From the NCBI GenBank assembly GCA_949987565.1, contig OX465102.1, positions 28,735,768 through 28,799,767 of the forward strand: DNA of 64,000 nucleotides, given 5' to 3'. The position numbers and the translations under genes were made by a program. The stretch is from Luidia sarsii. Lineage: Eukaryota; Echinodermata; Asteroidea; Paxillosida; Luidiidae. The notes beneath the pieces are model-generated. The model ran no database searches, was not told the origin of the DNA, and worked only from the letters and a program-made list of their open reading frames with translations. This document shows positions 21,759 through 34,400 of the stretch, piece after piece; positions within the stretch are counted from its first letter, which is position 1; each line of letters starts with the position of its first letter.

Positions 21759-22219
21759 TGTGGCATGGCCACTTAGTTGTTAGTTCTTTTTAATATCCTT
21801 GCAGCATAAGTTCAATAGTAAATACCCCACTGGATTTTGAATTGCTTTTAGAAAACCCTCACTCCTACTGGTAAAGTAATGTCTTTCTTACGCGCATAAT
21901 TAGCACTTAAGGACAGTAGCCCCCTTGTTCTCCAGCCCCAGCCCTGTGTATTTCCTGCTTAACTACTGTAGTGTAGAGTCACTTTGCAAACCGGCAGTGG
22001 AGTGAACCACACACACAATCCCTACTCCAATTCAGTCAAGTTACTGCCCTTTCGATTTGGTCTGGTCCACCCTTGGTAAGTTATCTTTATTACTGTATAA
22101 TTGTAAATCGCCAGATTAGGATTTAAGGATTAATTGTATTGTGTTTTCATTGTATTTTTTCTCAAGCCCTCTTTTGCTTGGTTTTGTCTTGATTTTTGGA
22201 CATGCATGACTTATTAAAG

Positions 22220-22380
22220 TGATATACAAAAATGTTGCAAAATGTTTACTGACTAAAATTACCAAAATGCAAATCATAAAATTTAGTGGGCCTGACGTTT
22301 CGATCCTAGCAGGACCTTTCTCAAAGGTCTTTGAGAAAGGTCCTGCTAAGATCGAAACGTCAGGCCCACTAAATTTTACA
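22220..22380. mobile_element. Family-1 hairpin element
   Basis: TGATATACAAAAATGTTGCA lead-in, then AAATTTAGTGGGCCTGACG, CGATCCTAGCAGGACCTTTC and an immediate inverted copy. Each arm can fold as described in the findings. Confidence 0.85.
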
Positions 22381-23394
22381 ATTGGAGACTTACCACAAAT
22401 GTATTGTATCGTATTCAAATCGATGTCTGAGGTTCATGTTACGGGTGAATTTACTCAAAGGGTTTTATTCCCTGTTCTTAATATGCCATGCATAATTTTG
22501 AAGAGGATCGTAAAATTTAAACATGTTTTCAAATCTAAATCTATATCAATCTACGGTTTATTCATCGTTCTACATGAATTATTATTTTTTTTTCATTGAA
22601 ATGAAATCAAATCACCCCTTTTTTAAGAATGGGAAGACCCGAGTTTGGGTGTGGATGATTCCATTCGTTTAACGGTTTCGTTATTGAACCGCTTTGTATT
22701 TTCCGTTAAAAATATTGGGCAAATGAGCAGCCAAACAATTCAAGCAAATCTTTTAAACATGTCTCATACATCCTATTGATACATAAAATAATGACAGTCA
22801 GACTGCCAAACCAGCATTCGGTATACTTTATCAATGCATTGAAGCAAAATTAAGTCGCCATAAAAGACGCGCATGTAGTTGAACCTTCCAAGCTCATGGC
22901 GGCGTCCGCGAAACCGCGCTCACTGAGGTCTTTTTTTTTGGGATTAAATCTTATGTTTTTCTTTGTTTTTTGAGGAACCGGTTCTATCTCGGAACCGCGG
23001 TTCCTAACTGGAACCGGAACCGGTTCCCAAAATCCTGGAACCGCCCAAGCCTAATGCATGTAGGTTTTCCCAAAGGACTGGAAGTGTGATCAGATTTATA
23101 GTCGTTTTATTTTCCCTCGTTTCCCTTTATGGAATTGAGCAGACCTGGGATTGATCTCATGATTTGATTGGTTGTCTTGAAATAGATGGCATTGTAGTAT
23201 ATAGTTGGATTTACTTTTACTTTGATTGGTTTTTATGTTGCTGTTTTTGGAAGATCGAGTTAGCAGTGATTTTACTTATGTCATTTTCCAGTTTCTCAGT
23301 TTCTTTGGAGTTAGAGATAGTTGACTTGTGTTGAGACAAGATTGTGTTTTTATATTTGTTTGACCTTAGTTGAAAGTTGCGATAATTAATTTAA

Positions 23395-23563
23395 GGTGAT
23401 TTACAAAAATGTTGCAAACTGCTTACTGACTAAAATTACCAAAAAGTAAATCAAAAAAAATAGTGGGCCTGACGTTTCGATCCTAGCAGGACCTTTCTCA
23501 AAGGCAGAGAGCCTTTGAGAAAGGTCCTGCTAGGATCGAAACGTCAGGCCCACTAAATTTTTT
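23395..23563. mobile_element. Family-1 hairpin element
   Basis: Same layout as 22220-22380, with AGGCAGAGAGCCTTTG at the centre of the palindrome. Confidence 0.85.
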
Positions 23564-25029
23564 GATAATTAATTTAAGTTAGATGCTTTCGATGCATTTG
23601 TGTACTGGCGAACTTTTTCCCTTGGACTGATTTTTTTTATTTGCGCCATCTTATGAGAGAGCTATGGTATCTTTGCTCAGTACCTTGTTTTTGGACAGTA
23701 GCCACACAGGAAGTTATAGACAATGGAGACAATGTGTTCCTTATGTTTAGACTTGCCTCTAGTCCCTGTAGTAGTAATTTAGTGGACGTACACCACTGTA
23801 GGCGTATGTATGATGTACTACATAACCTACATGTAGGAAGGACTGGTGTAAGTTTACTCAGTACCACCAGCTGGTTTCACTCCAGTGATTTGGGAGGTGT
23901 AGGCCTGAGCCACTGAGCTTATCAGCTCATTAGGTATTCACAGGGAAAAGGGTTGTTTTTGTGTGAACACTGGGACCATCCATGGTTGACTTGGTTAATC
24001 CTGTTGGGAATAGGCAATGTGGTTAGAGCCACATAATTATTCACAAGAGGGTTGATTTAGTTTTTTTCTATAGTGTTATTACTGACATGTACCCTTGTGC
24101 TATTGAGCAAAAATACTTATTGTGTTCTATAATTTTATCTTTATTTGCAGGTTGTTGAAGTTGTTGTTTTTGACCTGTAACCGGATTTTTATACTGTGTT
24201 GGTCTTAAGGGTCTTGCCTTACCTCATATTTTATTATTGGTCTTACCTCATCCTATAGTTGGTCTTGTTGGTCTTACCTCATATTTTTTTATAGTTGGTC
24301 TTGTTGCTTTACCTCATTTTTTTAAATTGCGGGTCTTACCTTATTTTCTTGTTGGTCATACCTCATTTTTAGTTTTCTTCTTGACCTATCCCATCTTAGG
24401 TGATTTTCTTATCTTCCGACTGTCTTAATTTCTTCCTTTCTTGATTTCTTACTCTCTTACTCTCTTACTCTCTTTCTCTCTCGCTTTCTTACTTTCTTAC
24501 CTTTCTCAGTCTCACCTCCTCTTTTTTTTGTGTATTGCCAGTGAGAAGAGATCTGGTTAGTCTGGATGAGATTTTTTGCATTAAATTTGGTTTCGCTCTT
24601 TTTGGATTTAAACACGGTTGTCTGTCCCTATTTATTTAAATTCTCTCCTCGCGACTTGTCCCACACTCGATCTATAGTTTTTCTTTGCAAGTGAGTTCCC
24701 CAAACTCTTCAGTATTTTTTTCAATTAGGTAGCGTGCTCATTTTTCAGGCTACATATACATTTATTTGCTTGCAGAAATGTAATGACAGATTTAACACTC
24801 CGATATTTGGATTGTGGGCAGTAAAGTAGATTGCAGTGATCTGTTCTCTCACAGTTCAATGTGAAGCGTGAGCATTTTTACACTTTAGCCATCTTTATTT
24901 TTTGGGTGGCGTGGATGTGATACTGATTTGTTTCTTCTATGGGCTTTTATTTACACAGAGTGGTTCATCACGTGAACCTTCACCTCGTTCAAAATAGACG
25001 CCAAGTCCTGCTTCGAGTGCACTGCATGG

Positions 25030-25400
25030 TTACGACTGAGCTAGCATAATTATGTACAGGCGGACTGCCTATACGGGCTTCATTTTACACATGAGTATAT
25101 ATGGAAGCCACGAACTAGCTGCTACAGTCAGTCCCCACTGTACTGTACTGGCTTCCGTTTACACACGAGTCTATGGAAGCCACGAGCTAGCGGCTACAAG
25201 CTATCCCCATACGGCTTCGGTTTATACACGAGTCTATGATAGGCAAGAGCTACAGCCGGCGGCCACATGCAGTCCCCATAATTAACAGGCTTCGGTTTAC
25301 ACACGGGTCAACGGAACCCACGAGCTAGCGGCTATATGCAATCCCCATTATAGACGGGTGCTTATTTTCCAATACCGTACGTTCCGAAACAGACTGACTA
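25030..25400. repeat. Degenerate ~72-bp tandem repeat
   Basis: Four units around GGCTTCGGTTTACACACGAG, then CCACGAGCTAGCGGCTACA and CCCCAT. Present inverted in arm B at about 55990-56260. Confidence 0.7.
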
Positions 25401-28258
25401 TTTCGCCAAATAATGTAGACGGCTAGCCTATCCAGTGTTTCAGTGTCCTCTCATCGGGTTTTGTAGGTCACAGGTCAGTCAACAGCTGTGGACATGCCCC
25501 CTTCGTCCTCCATGGGTGGACGCACTGTACTGGCTGTCATTTGGACGTTTGGGAAGCCCCTTTGTTACCTTTTCTGAACCGAAGGTAAAAAGGCAATTGT
25601 ATTGGCCTACCCTCAGTCCTTGCCCTGCTCGTGAGTCAGTAATGTTTACATAACGGAAATCGGATTGGGATTTTCGACCGTGTCCAGCAATTTGGTGTAC
25701 CGTGTTAACAATGCAGGGAACAAGGACATACGACATTCGATCGACTGCTGCGTGGTGAATATCAATGTGAGCGTTTACGTCGGTACCCAAGACCAGTCCT
25801 AAGGCTGATAGACGAATTAGACCAAGTTCATTGATTCACTTTCACGGAGACAGTATATGTTCCACGTGCTTTTTAAAAATCATGTGGAGGATGGGTGGAG
25901 TGAAGTATGAAAAGGTCTCTTGTCCTCTTCATACTCAGTAAATCTGCGTACTTTGGGGGCGATTGGGGCGAGTTGGCAATTCATATACGCATGTGCTGTA
26001 GTGTTGTGGAAAAGACTGCATTGGGGAATGTTGACAAGGATGGAGATATATATGCAGACCGACGTATGAAGCTCAATATTTTATTGTATCTTCAATTAAT
26101 GCGTTGAGGGTACTAGAGGGTAGAGGATAGAGGGTAGAGGGTAGGGGTAGGGGGTAGGGGGTAGGGGTAGGGGGTAGGCGACAGTCTTATCTTACAGCGT
26201 TTCGTTCATTTTGCAGGGAACCAGTTAGCTCCGTGGCCAACAAAAATCGCCCATTGAAACGTGTGGGATTCTATTCGGGGATTGAGCTTCATACGTATGC
26301 ACGTATATATAGTTCCAAGGATGACTTTGATGTAGCTCAAGTTAGTGATATTATGTTTACCCCACTCCAACCCTAGCTGGTGAGCGGGTCTCTGGTCACT
26401 GCCTTGGTGAAATGACGTCATAACGGCTGGTTTGGGAAGTAGGCCTAGCCAATAGACTATGGCTGTCGGAATGTTGAATTCAGTGTATGCACCGTGTACG
26501 CAAGAACCAGATATAGTGGCAGCTCTGAAATAGTATGATCTGTCGCCTGTCATCTTTTAAATCTCATCTGAAAATACTTTTTCCAACGCCATGACGCCAT
26601 CTTGGATCTGTACACTGTACATTATGACCCTTAACGAATCTTCCAAGATCGGGCTCGGGCTCTGGCTTCGTCTCTGTCTGACAAAGAATTAAAATACAGG
26701 TTGTGGTTTGTTGACCAATTTGAAGGTGTGGCGGCCTGATAAGTATACAGAGTATTCACCAAGAAACTGGAGCCAAACGCTTGTTTGTAGCTGCCTGTGA
26801 CATTATAGGGTTAGAGAAATAACGAGAACAAGAAAAATTCCTGCACAATCAATAAACACGAGACATAAATTACACCCTCAGAGCTACATGCAAAGAAAAA
26901 TAATGTCAACTTTATTCCAAAAAAGGTTTTCCAAATGAGGGAAGTAAGACACCTTGACAACCGTGAAGGAGATTAATCTGCCGACATAGAGGCAGGGGAA
27001 ACTATTCAAAATCCACATTATTGTCTACGATCCAGTTTATCTTTGAGATTACCTCCAACAACTTCCTTTTGACTTGTGGCCATTAAATGTACTCACCGAT
27101 ATAATTATTCACAATATATTTCCGTTTTAGATATGTTGGTATTGGATACCAAACAAGGCAAATTCAGGAGTTTTTCTGACATTTCTACAGCTTCCTTCCC
27201 CAAATCAGTACTTTTAGTGCCTTTATAGATGAAGACATTCTCTTTCTGGTACAAAGTTTATCACAGAGATCAATGGAATGAAAACAACTGCTCCCTAGGA
27301 ACGTGAATACTTCTACTGCAACAATCCAAGTTATTCAACCGTAAGAACTCCCACGCAGAGGCTAACGCCAGGAAATTACATCTGAACAGAACAGACACAG
27401 ATCGCCCAGAAAACATGAAAACAACGATGACCAAACAAAATCCTGTGCTGCCAGGAAATGCTGTATCATCACGTATTAGCCAGTAGCCACATTCCTGTTT
27501 GGACACTGGACAGTGGACAGCAAGCACGGCACATGTATTTCAAAACTTTCACTTCCCAATCCCAATATTGCAGTTTTATACAAGACAGAGGCCGACGTGT
27601 GAGATTTGTTTGACTTCAAGTGTCTGCTTTTCTAGCCTTTTTTTTCTTCAACCCATCCAACCCCCCCCCCCCCAAAAAAACCTCCCCCCCCTCCCACAAA
27701 CCAAAAGCCAAAAATCCTACCAACAAAAATAGACCCTGTACACATTCTTGGAACAATCTTTATAATCACAACCAAAATAAAACCTATTTCAATTTGGACA
27801 CGTTACTCGTTACACGTTACTCGTTACACGTTTTGCATTGATGTCTTGAAACCAACTTTTAAAGCCCGACAGCGAACAAAACCAGACATTCCCAGACAAA
27901 CCGGTTGAGCCGCACCTACAACCTGACATAGAATACATGAGACCCTCGGAAAGCTGGAGAGGTGGACCAGCCAAAATACAGATCCAAAGAAACAAAAAGG
28001 AAAGGAATTTCAGAGCTTGAACAACACACGCTACTCAGAATGTTAGTGTCCCATTAACAATCAGTGAATCCTATCGTTAAATATCCAAAAAAAAAAAATC
28101 TAAAATTTAGTGGGCCTGACGTTTCGATCCTAGCAGGACCTTTCTCAAAGGCAGAGAGAAAAAGAAAAAAGAAAAATGGAATTTCAGTGTGAGACTTTTA
28201 AGCCTTCAGAATGTGCCCCCTGGGGGCCTTGACTGACTGGGCTGGCTGGTTGCCGGAC
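25401..28258. other. Intergenic, SLC6 copy A to PAICS
   Basis: Includes the inner part of arm A to about 26520, a short G-rich tandem (26105-26180, GAGGGTAGAGG and GGGGTAGG words), a C-run at 27661-27690 and half of a family-1 hairpin at 28101-28157. The word CGTGTGGGATTCTATTCGGG at 26260 recurs at 54840 in the same orientation. No gene recognised. Confidence 0.6.
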
Positions 28259-28422
28259 TTAGCTGGTAGCCTGGAGCTTCTTGTCGGCGGCCTTGAGGGA
28301 GAGCCAGGTGTTCATCTGACGGGCACGGATGGTGCTCCAGATGACATGGTCCGTCAGGGACAGCATCTGGGCAGCGCACCAGGCCGCCCCATCTGGAGAC
28401 ATGACTGTGCTGCAGCCAAGAC
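28259..28422 (-). CDS. PAICS: PAICS exon 8 and stop
   Basis: Acceptor AAACAAAAG (weak pyrimidine tract), stop TAA. Encodes [19 protein letters not shown] through [11 protein letters not shown]. Confidence 0.96.
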
Positions 28423-31400
28423 CTTTTGTTTGGAAAAAACACACCAAAATATCCAATCAGTCACGGTCGGGCTTTCAATTTGAGAACAAGTGGAAACATG
28501 GGGGGGCTCTCACCCTTCCTCTTGACCAGGGTTTGTTTAACTGTTAAGTTGACACACCTCACAACTGTGATGGGCTACTTGTTCTCCAATGCTTGCAGCC
28601 AAAAGAGACTGTCAGAATCATGGCAGGTAAACGAATACAAAGCAAAAACACTTCAGCATGTGCAAAGTGATGTATAAATGACTCCCATACAATAGCCCTA
28701 ATACTTTGGCAATCAAACATGGGTTTGCAGTAACATGGGGTTGCGGATGGGGTAAAGGTTAACCGCCGGGACCTCCGAATCCGGAGGTCAATTGGATTGC
28801 CTATGCAACGGGGCCCTCCGAATCCGGGCACCACTATTGTCCACATTCTAAACAAAGACTCTTTTCAGCTTAGAACAAAGCAATAAAAATCAGTACAAAG
28901 ACCCTTTTTGACACAAGTTGCCACATGAATTGCAAGATTAGCAGCAGTAATTGTGCAATTGTGGGACTTTTACTGTGGAGGATCGAGGGATACCGCGCTG
29001 CAGCTGAAAGCACACGGGGGACATTGTCTTTGCATGCCACACAGCCCAACGGTCGTCGGTCTGGCATTGGAATTCCCCCCACATTGTTTACCGTAATCTA
29101 TACGCTCGTTTGTGGCCGACCAACTCGAAGATTTGACTGCCCGGAGTTGAGGCTGGAGTCTGCGGTCAGGGATTGTCAGCAGCGTACATGCACGCACACA
29201 CACACGTCCATTACGGTCCATTGACGATGCACAAAAGGCCCTTTTTCGAACGGATAATCTCTTGACAAAAGCCACAACGACGTCCGAATTGTGCCAGGTT
29301 TTACTCTCTTGTACCCATAGTATACTCTTATCGATTTATTTCACATAAATATATTGTTCCGATTGTTTTAGCGAGATTTGAAAATGATGCCTTGTTCAAA
29401 AACCCCCGTATGGCGGTCATCGGCGCTGAAAACCCCCCCGGCGCGAAGTGGTTAACATGCTTTAGGACTCGTTCCCTATTCCCTAGGCGACCCATGAGGC
29501 ACAAGCTTACCCGACGGCAGGCGCAGGGATGACCAGATGTCCTGGGCTCCCCAGTCCGCTTTGACCGGCGGGCAGTTGATGACCGGGAAGGAGGTGTTGC
29601 CCGAGAGGACCGGCCCCAGGCCGTTGCTGCGACCAGCCACTGCTATGAAAACGGTGGGAGTTCCCATGGCTGCAACCCAGACAAAAGAAGATTCACCATT
29701 CAGTCAAACAGTCAACGGGTAAAAGTGAGATTCTTAGCAGTGACTAGATCTCTTGGTTCTCGTTAAAACCTGGCTCAATTTACATCGTCACCATAAGTCA
29801 TCTCTCAAGAGCAACTCAAGAGTTACTCTTTTCATGACCACACTCTTTCCAGAGAGATGATAACAGGGTGTCCCAGTAAACTTGTGCCTCCATGATACAC
29901 CCCTTCAAGTCCTATAAAACCTGGTTCATATCAAGGTTTGACAACACACACACACAATGCAATCCGAGAGGTGCAAACAATTGTTAGCAGTGCATATCCA
30001 CTGAAGCCACTAAGGGTACCAGACTTATATTCTGAGGCAGAATAAATCATATACAAAAATGTTGCAAACTGCTTACTGACTAAAATTACCAAAATGCAAA
30101 TCTTAAAATTTAGTGGGCCTGACGTTTCGATCCTAGCAGAACCTTTCTCTGCCTTTGAGAAAGGTCCTGCTAGGATTGAAACGTCAGGCCCACTAAATTT
30201 TAAGATCAGAATAAATGATAAGAACTACAAACTGTGTAAAAACTACAAACTGTGTAAATTAGAAGGAAATCTGTGGACATTGATGTTTTCCGATCTTTCC
30301 AATGTTGTATTGACCCTTTTACAAGTTGGACCGAGTGTGTGGTAGCACCAACTCCAGCATCAGATGCAATGTGATGTAGCAGATGTTGCAAATAAAGCTT
30401 GAGCACTCTTCCCAATTGGTTGGTCTACAAATGCCACCCACACGTTGTCATTCGTCATCAGCTAGACTAACCAGCCACCTTCGCACACAGAAACTGACGC
30501 TGCCTTTGCCCACCCACCTTCGTACTTGGCCACAATGTTCAGAGTCTCGTCCGTCCCCTTGTGGGCCGAGCTGACCCGGAGGTCGCAGTGGAAGCCAAAG
30601 CTGCAGCAGAGGTCGCGAATCTTCTCGCCGTGGGCCATGTCAGAGGGGGAGCCCATGATGACCACAGCCTGGCCCTTAGGGGCTGGAATGAAGGACTGCA
30701 CGGGGGAGAAGGAAAGGATTCAGATTTCTCTTTAAAAAAAAAAAGGTCCAAAATAAAAACTGAAAAATCAGCAAAGACAATTTGACTGGACCAGGTTTTT
30801 CGAACACGAGATCTCGGACTTAACGTACCAGCATATATGTGTAAGCATTTACATAATGTACCCAATTACATATACTGCATAATTGTCAGCAATGAAAATT
30901 TGTCAGCAAAGAACATTTGACTGGACCAGGATTTGAAACCAAGAGCTTAGCGTATCAGCATGAGCTCAAGCATTCACATAGTGTGCCCCAGTTACATATA
31001 CCGCATAATTGAGTGAAACTGCAATATGGTAAACTAGAAACAAATAGACGGACTGCGCGATGTCATCACGTGACTTATAGTGGGTATTCAGAGATAAAGT
31101 CTCGGGTACAAACTCCGGAACATTCTCGCCTAGATTTTGAAACAGAAGAGCCTCAATCGAACATACTAGTGCAACTATCAATGTTAGTGAATTGAATGGC
31201 AGTGAACGGAATTTGAAGCAGCGCTATACAAACATGTCCCTGGTAGAGAACTGCTCACTGACTGAAATGATTTTAACTGCACTGACGTTTCAATCCAAGC
31301 CGGACCTTTCTCAGAGCCTTTGAGAAAGGTCCTGATAGGATCGAGAAAATCAAATCCTCTATAAAATGTGTGAGCCAAAAGCACCACAGTCATCTACCCC

Positions 31401-34400
31401 ACCCCCTACCCCACAAGCATGGTTTAAAACCCTGAAATGTTAAGGTGACTCACATCCAGCTGGTCGGCGACCCACTGGAAGTTGCGCTTGACCTGCTGCA
31501 GGCCCTCAGTGGTCACTTCCTTGAAGTCCCTGTACACCTGCTTGTCCTTCATCAGGCGGCGATCACCCTGCGGCCACAGACGCCACGAGTCGCTGTCAAT
31601 GATGTCCGCCAGAAGAATCTCGCCTACGTGTGAGAGACACAAACAGAAGACAGGTAAGAGAGGCTGGAGGGATGCGTTGCTAGGGCTGGGGGTTTTGGTG
31701 TGAGGGGGCGTGCGAGGGGGCTTGCGGGGTGGATGCTGCGGTGCGCCTCGGGTAAAGGTTGGGTTGCTGGGTGCTGGGTGCTAGGGCGGGCTGTTGGCCA
31801 CCTGGGGTGGGATGGACTGGTAGGGTGGAGGACAAGTGGTGAGGGCTGGGGTAAGGCAGCTGGGGTGGAGGTTTTGATGGGGCACTACAGTGGGTGGAGG
31901 ACAAGTTGGGGCTTGGGTAGAGTGGCTAGGGGAAGGGGGCTGGGGTTGAGGGTTGAAATGGGGCACTAGGGTGGGTGGAGGACAAGTGGGTGCTGGGTTA
32001 AGGGAGGGGGTTGGGTTAAAGGGGCTGGGGTTTAGGGGCCGAGATGGGGGACTGGAGTGGGTGGAGGACAAACAGTGGCTGGGGGTGACCGGGGCAAGGG
32101 GCTGGGGGGTGTGGAGCTGTAGTATGGCGCTTGGGAAAGGGGGTTGTGGTTGAAGGCTTGGGCGGATAAAGGGCTGGGGTTGGTTGGGGGGGGGGGGGCT
32201 AGGATATGGGGGCTGGTGTGGGTGGAGGACAAGGTAAGGGGCTGAGGTGGGGGGGGGCAGGGGAGGGTGCTGGGGTAAGGTTGGGTTGGATTGGTCACGA
32301 GTGGATGGCAGGGGTTGGGAGGTCTGTCTTTGTTGAAGAAGGGATGGGATGGAGGGTTGAGACAGGGGGGCAGGTGCGGAGGTCCTGCGGCAAGGCAAAC
32401 TACACGCGCACTCGCACCGAGAAGACAGGGGGGGCAGAGGGTCCAGACGGGACTCACCGGTGGATGCGTCGACCCCAAACTCAATCTTCATGTCAATCAG
32501 CGAGCAGTCCATGGAGCTCCAGGCTCTCTCCAGGACCTCAAAGACGACGACGGTCATCTTGCTCATGATGTCCACCTCGTGGGGCCCGATGACCACCCCG
32601 CCACAGGTCATCTTGCTCTCAATGATCTGCTCCCTGGACCACTGAGGGTCACCGGCTGCGTCGTCCTGTCCACGTAGGGCGCGTGGGACGGACGGAGGGA
32701 AAGAAAGATACCAACGCCACGGTCAGTTACAAGCCCATTGGTGCGTTCATCGTCCCATGCAGGTCGACGTGATATTTATCAAATTGTTTAATAACTTTGC
32801 TTAAAAAAAACTGCATCCACTTTGTGTGATCTCTGCTGTGTTGTTTACATCCGAATGAAAACGGGGGGCGTGACATATGGGGTGATATACAGCTGTTAAT
32901 GATGAAATGGTTCTGTCCTGGCAAATTTGAGCTCTGCAAAGTGAAAACAAACTAAAATTACCGGATAGCTCAATGGTTAAAAGCCTGGCACGAAAAAACC
33001 AGAGGTTTCGGGTTCAAATCCCGGTCCAGTCATAAGGTCTTTTTGCCATTTTCCAGTCAATCTAGAGTAGTTAACAAAGGATTGGCAAACCACTTGCCGA
33101 TTCAAATCATCAAAATGCCACTCATAAAAATTGCAGGGGGGGGGGGCGTTTTGATTCTAGCAGGACCTTCCCCGAAGGCAGATTTTCAGGGATTTTGTTG
33201 AAATCCAGGACTGTGATTAAAAAGTTTCTGACAGAGTTTGCCTTTCCTTTTTACCTTGTAGAAGAACTCCAGCTTGACAGGCGCAAAGCGGTAACCCTCC
33301 TCCACGCCCTTGTTGCGCTTCAGGAAGGATCCGGTGGCCACCCGTCGAGTGACCCACTCAATGGGCACCATGTCGCAGCGGACCGCCGAGAAGCTGGTCT
33401 CGCTCCTCTTCTCCACAAAGTGGTTCTCGACGCCTGGACAGAGAGAGAGAGAGACAGCCATCCCTCAGTTTGATGGTCTGAACGCTTGTTCTTTGTCCTT
33501 TTAAGAGGACCTGATGTTTCCTCAAAAGCCAAGATGAAAAGGACTGAAAAACAGAGAGGAAGTTGAGAAGAAGATGATGTGGATCGTCAAAGATGTCCGG
33601 GCACTCCCCCCCCCCTTGCAAAGACGCGTGCGACTTGTGACTCAGACTCGAGTGCTTGTAACTCAAGTCTCATTTTCCAGGACTTTTACTCGGACGAGAG
33701 TCCAGATATCAGATGACTCGGACACGAACCTACTGACGCTGACTCCACGTGCATGACTTGATACCAATTAGAAAAACAAAAAAGCAAAAACAAAACGGGA
33801 AATGATCGGTCTTGGCAACACTCATGCCCCTCATGCTGCAATCACCGGCTAGCAGGTTTCACACACTCATACTAGGGGTACATGTGTACATGGATTAATC
33901 CAATGGTTTTCCCTAAAATGGTATACAGTGCAAAAACTCAAACAAGTGGGAAGCTAGTTTTCAATACAGTGTTGAAAATAAAGGTGACCAGACACGGGAA
34001 TCAGAACTCAACCTTTGTGACTACAGACTTGGACTCTAAGTAAGGTTGTTCGATATCCGGAATTTTTGGTTTCGATATATCATCAGGAATATATCGCGAT
34101 ATTCGATATTATCGTGATATCCGGTGCGTAAGCGGAAATCAGTGACCTTGATTTCTATTCAATACACACTGTGATTGCCGGAAACCTATATGTAGCAAAT
34201 GCATGTAACTTTAAGCCATAGTTACCAATTGTTTAACCCCTCTTAAACTCCTCATTTATCAACGAAAAAAATTATTTAAATTAACTATCCCAGGTCGTTC
34301 TTCTAAAAGTATACGCCAAAACGAAACTATTTTTTTTTTATGTATTACGAATAAGTTATTACATTAAAAAAAGACAATATCCCAGTCTCTAAGCGATGCA

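Larger units (their letters stand above)
21759..24754. mobile_element. 3.0-kb insertion in arm A, absent from arm B
   Basis: Arm B reads straight through GCATGTATACATTTATTTG (inverted, about 56465-56490), while in arm A TATA is followed by TGTGGCATGG and, 2996 bases later, CAGGCTACA is followed by TATACATTT. This gives TATA on both sides and TG...CA termini, as in LTR-type insertions. I found no transposase or polymerase frame; it is T-rich and carries two nested hairpins (22220-22380, 23395-23563). Nature unknown. Confidence 0.65.
12700..26520 (+). repeat. Arm A of the large inverted duplication (visible extent)
   Basis: Sequence from intron 8 of SLC6 copy A through exon 13 and the downstream flank reappears in inverted orientation at about 55060-63990. 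Matching blocks include exons 9-13, the 28-bp minisatellite, tRNA-like blocks, the 25030-25400 tandem region and the inner flank GAATTCAGTGT near 26480. The outer edge cannot be placed because arm B leaves the window. Confidence 0.93.

Noticed and set aside
28925..29224. 99-codon plus-strand frame overlapping a minus-strand frame
   Set aside because: Lies in PAICS intron 7, no family resemblance, and ends in an ACAC simple repeat.
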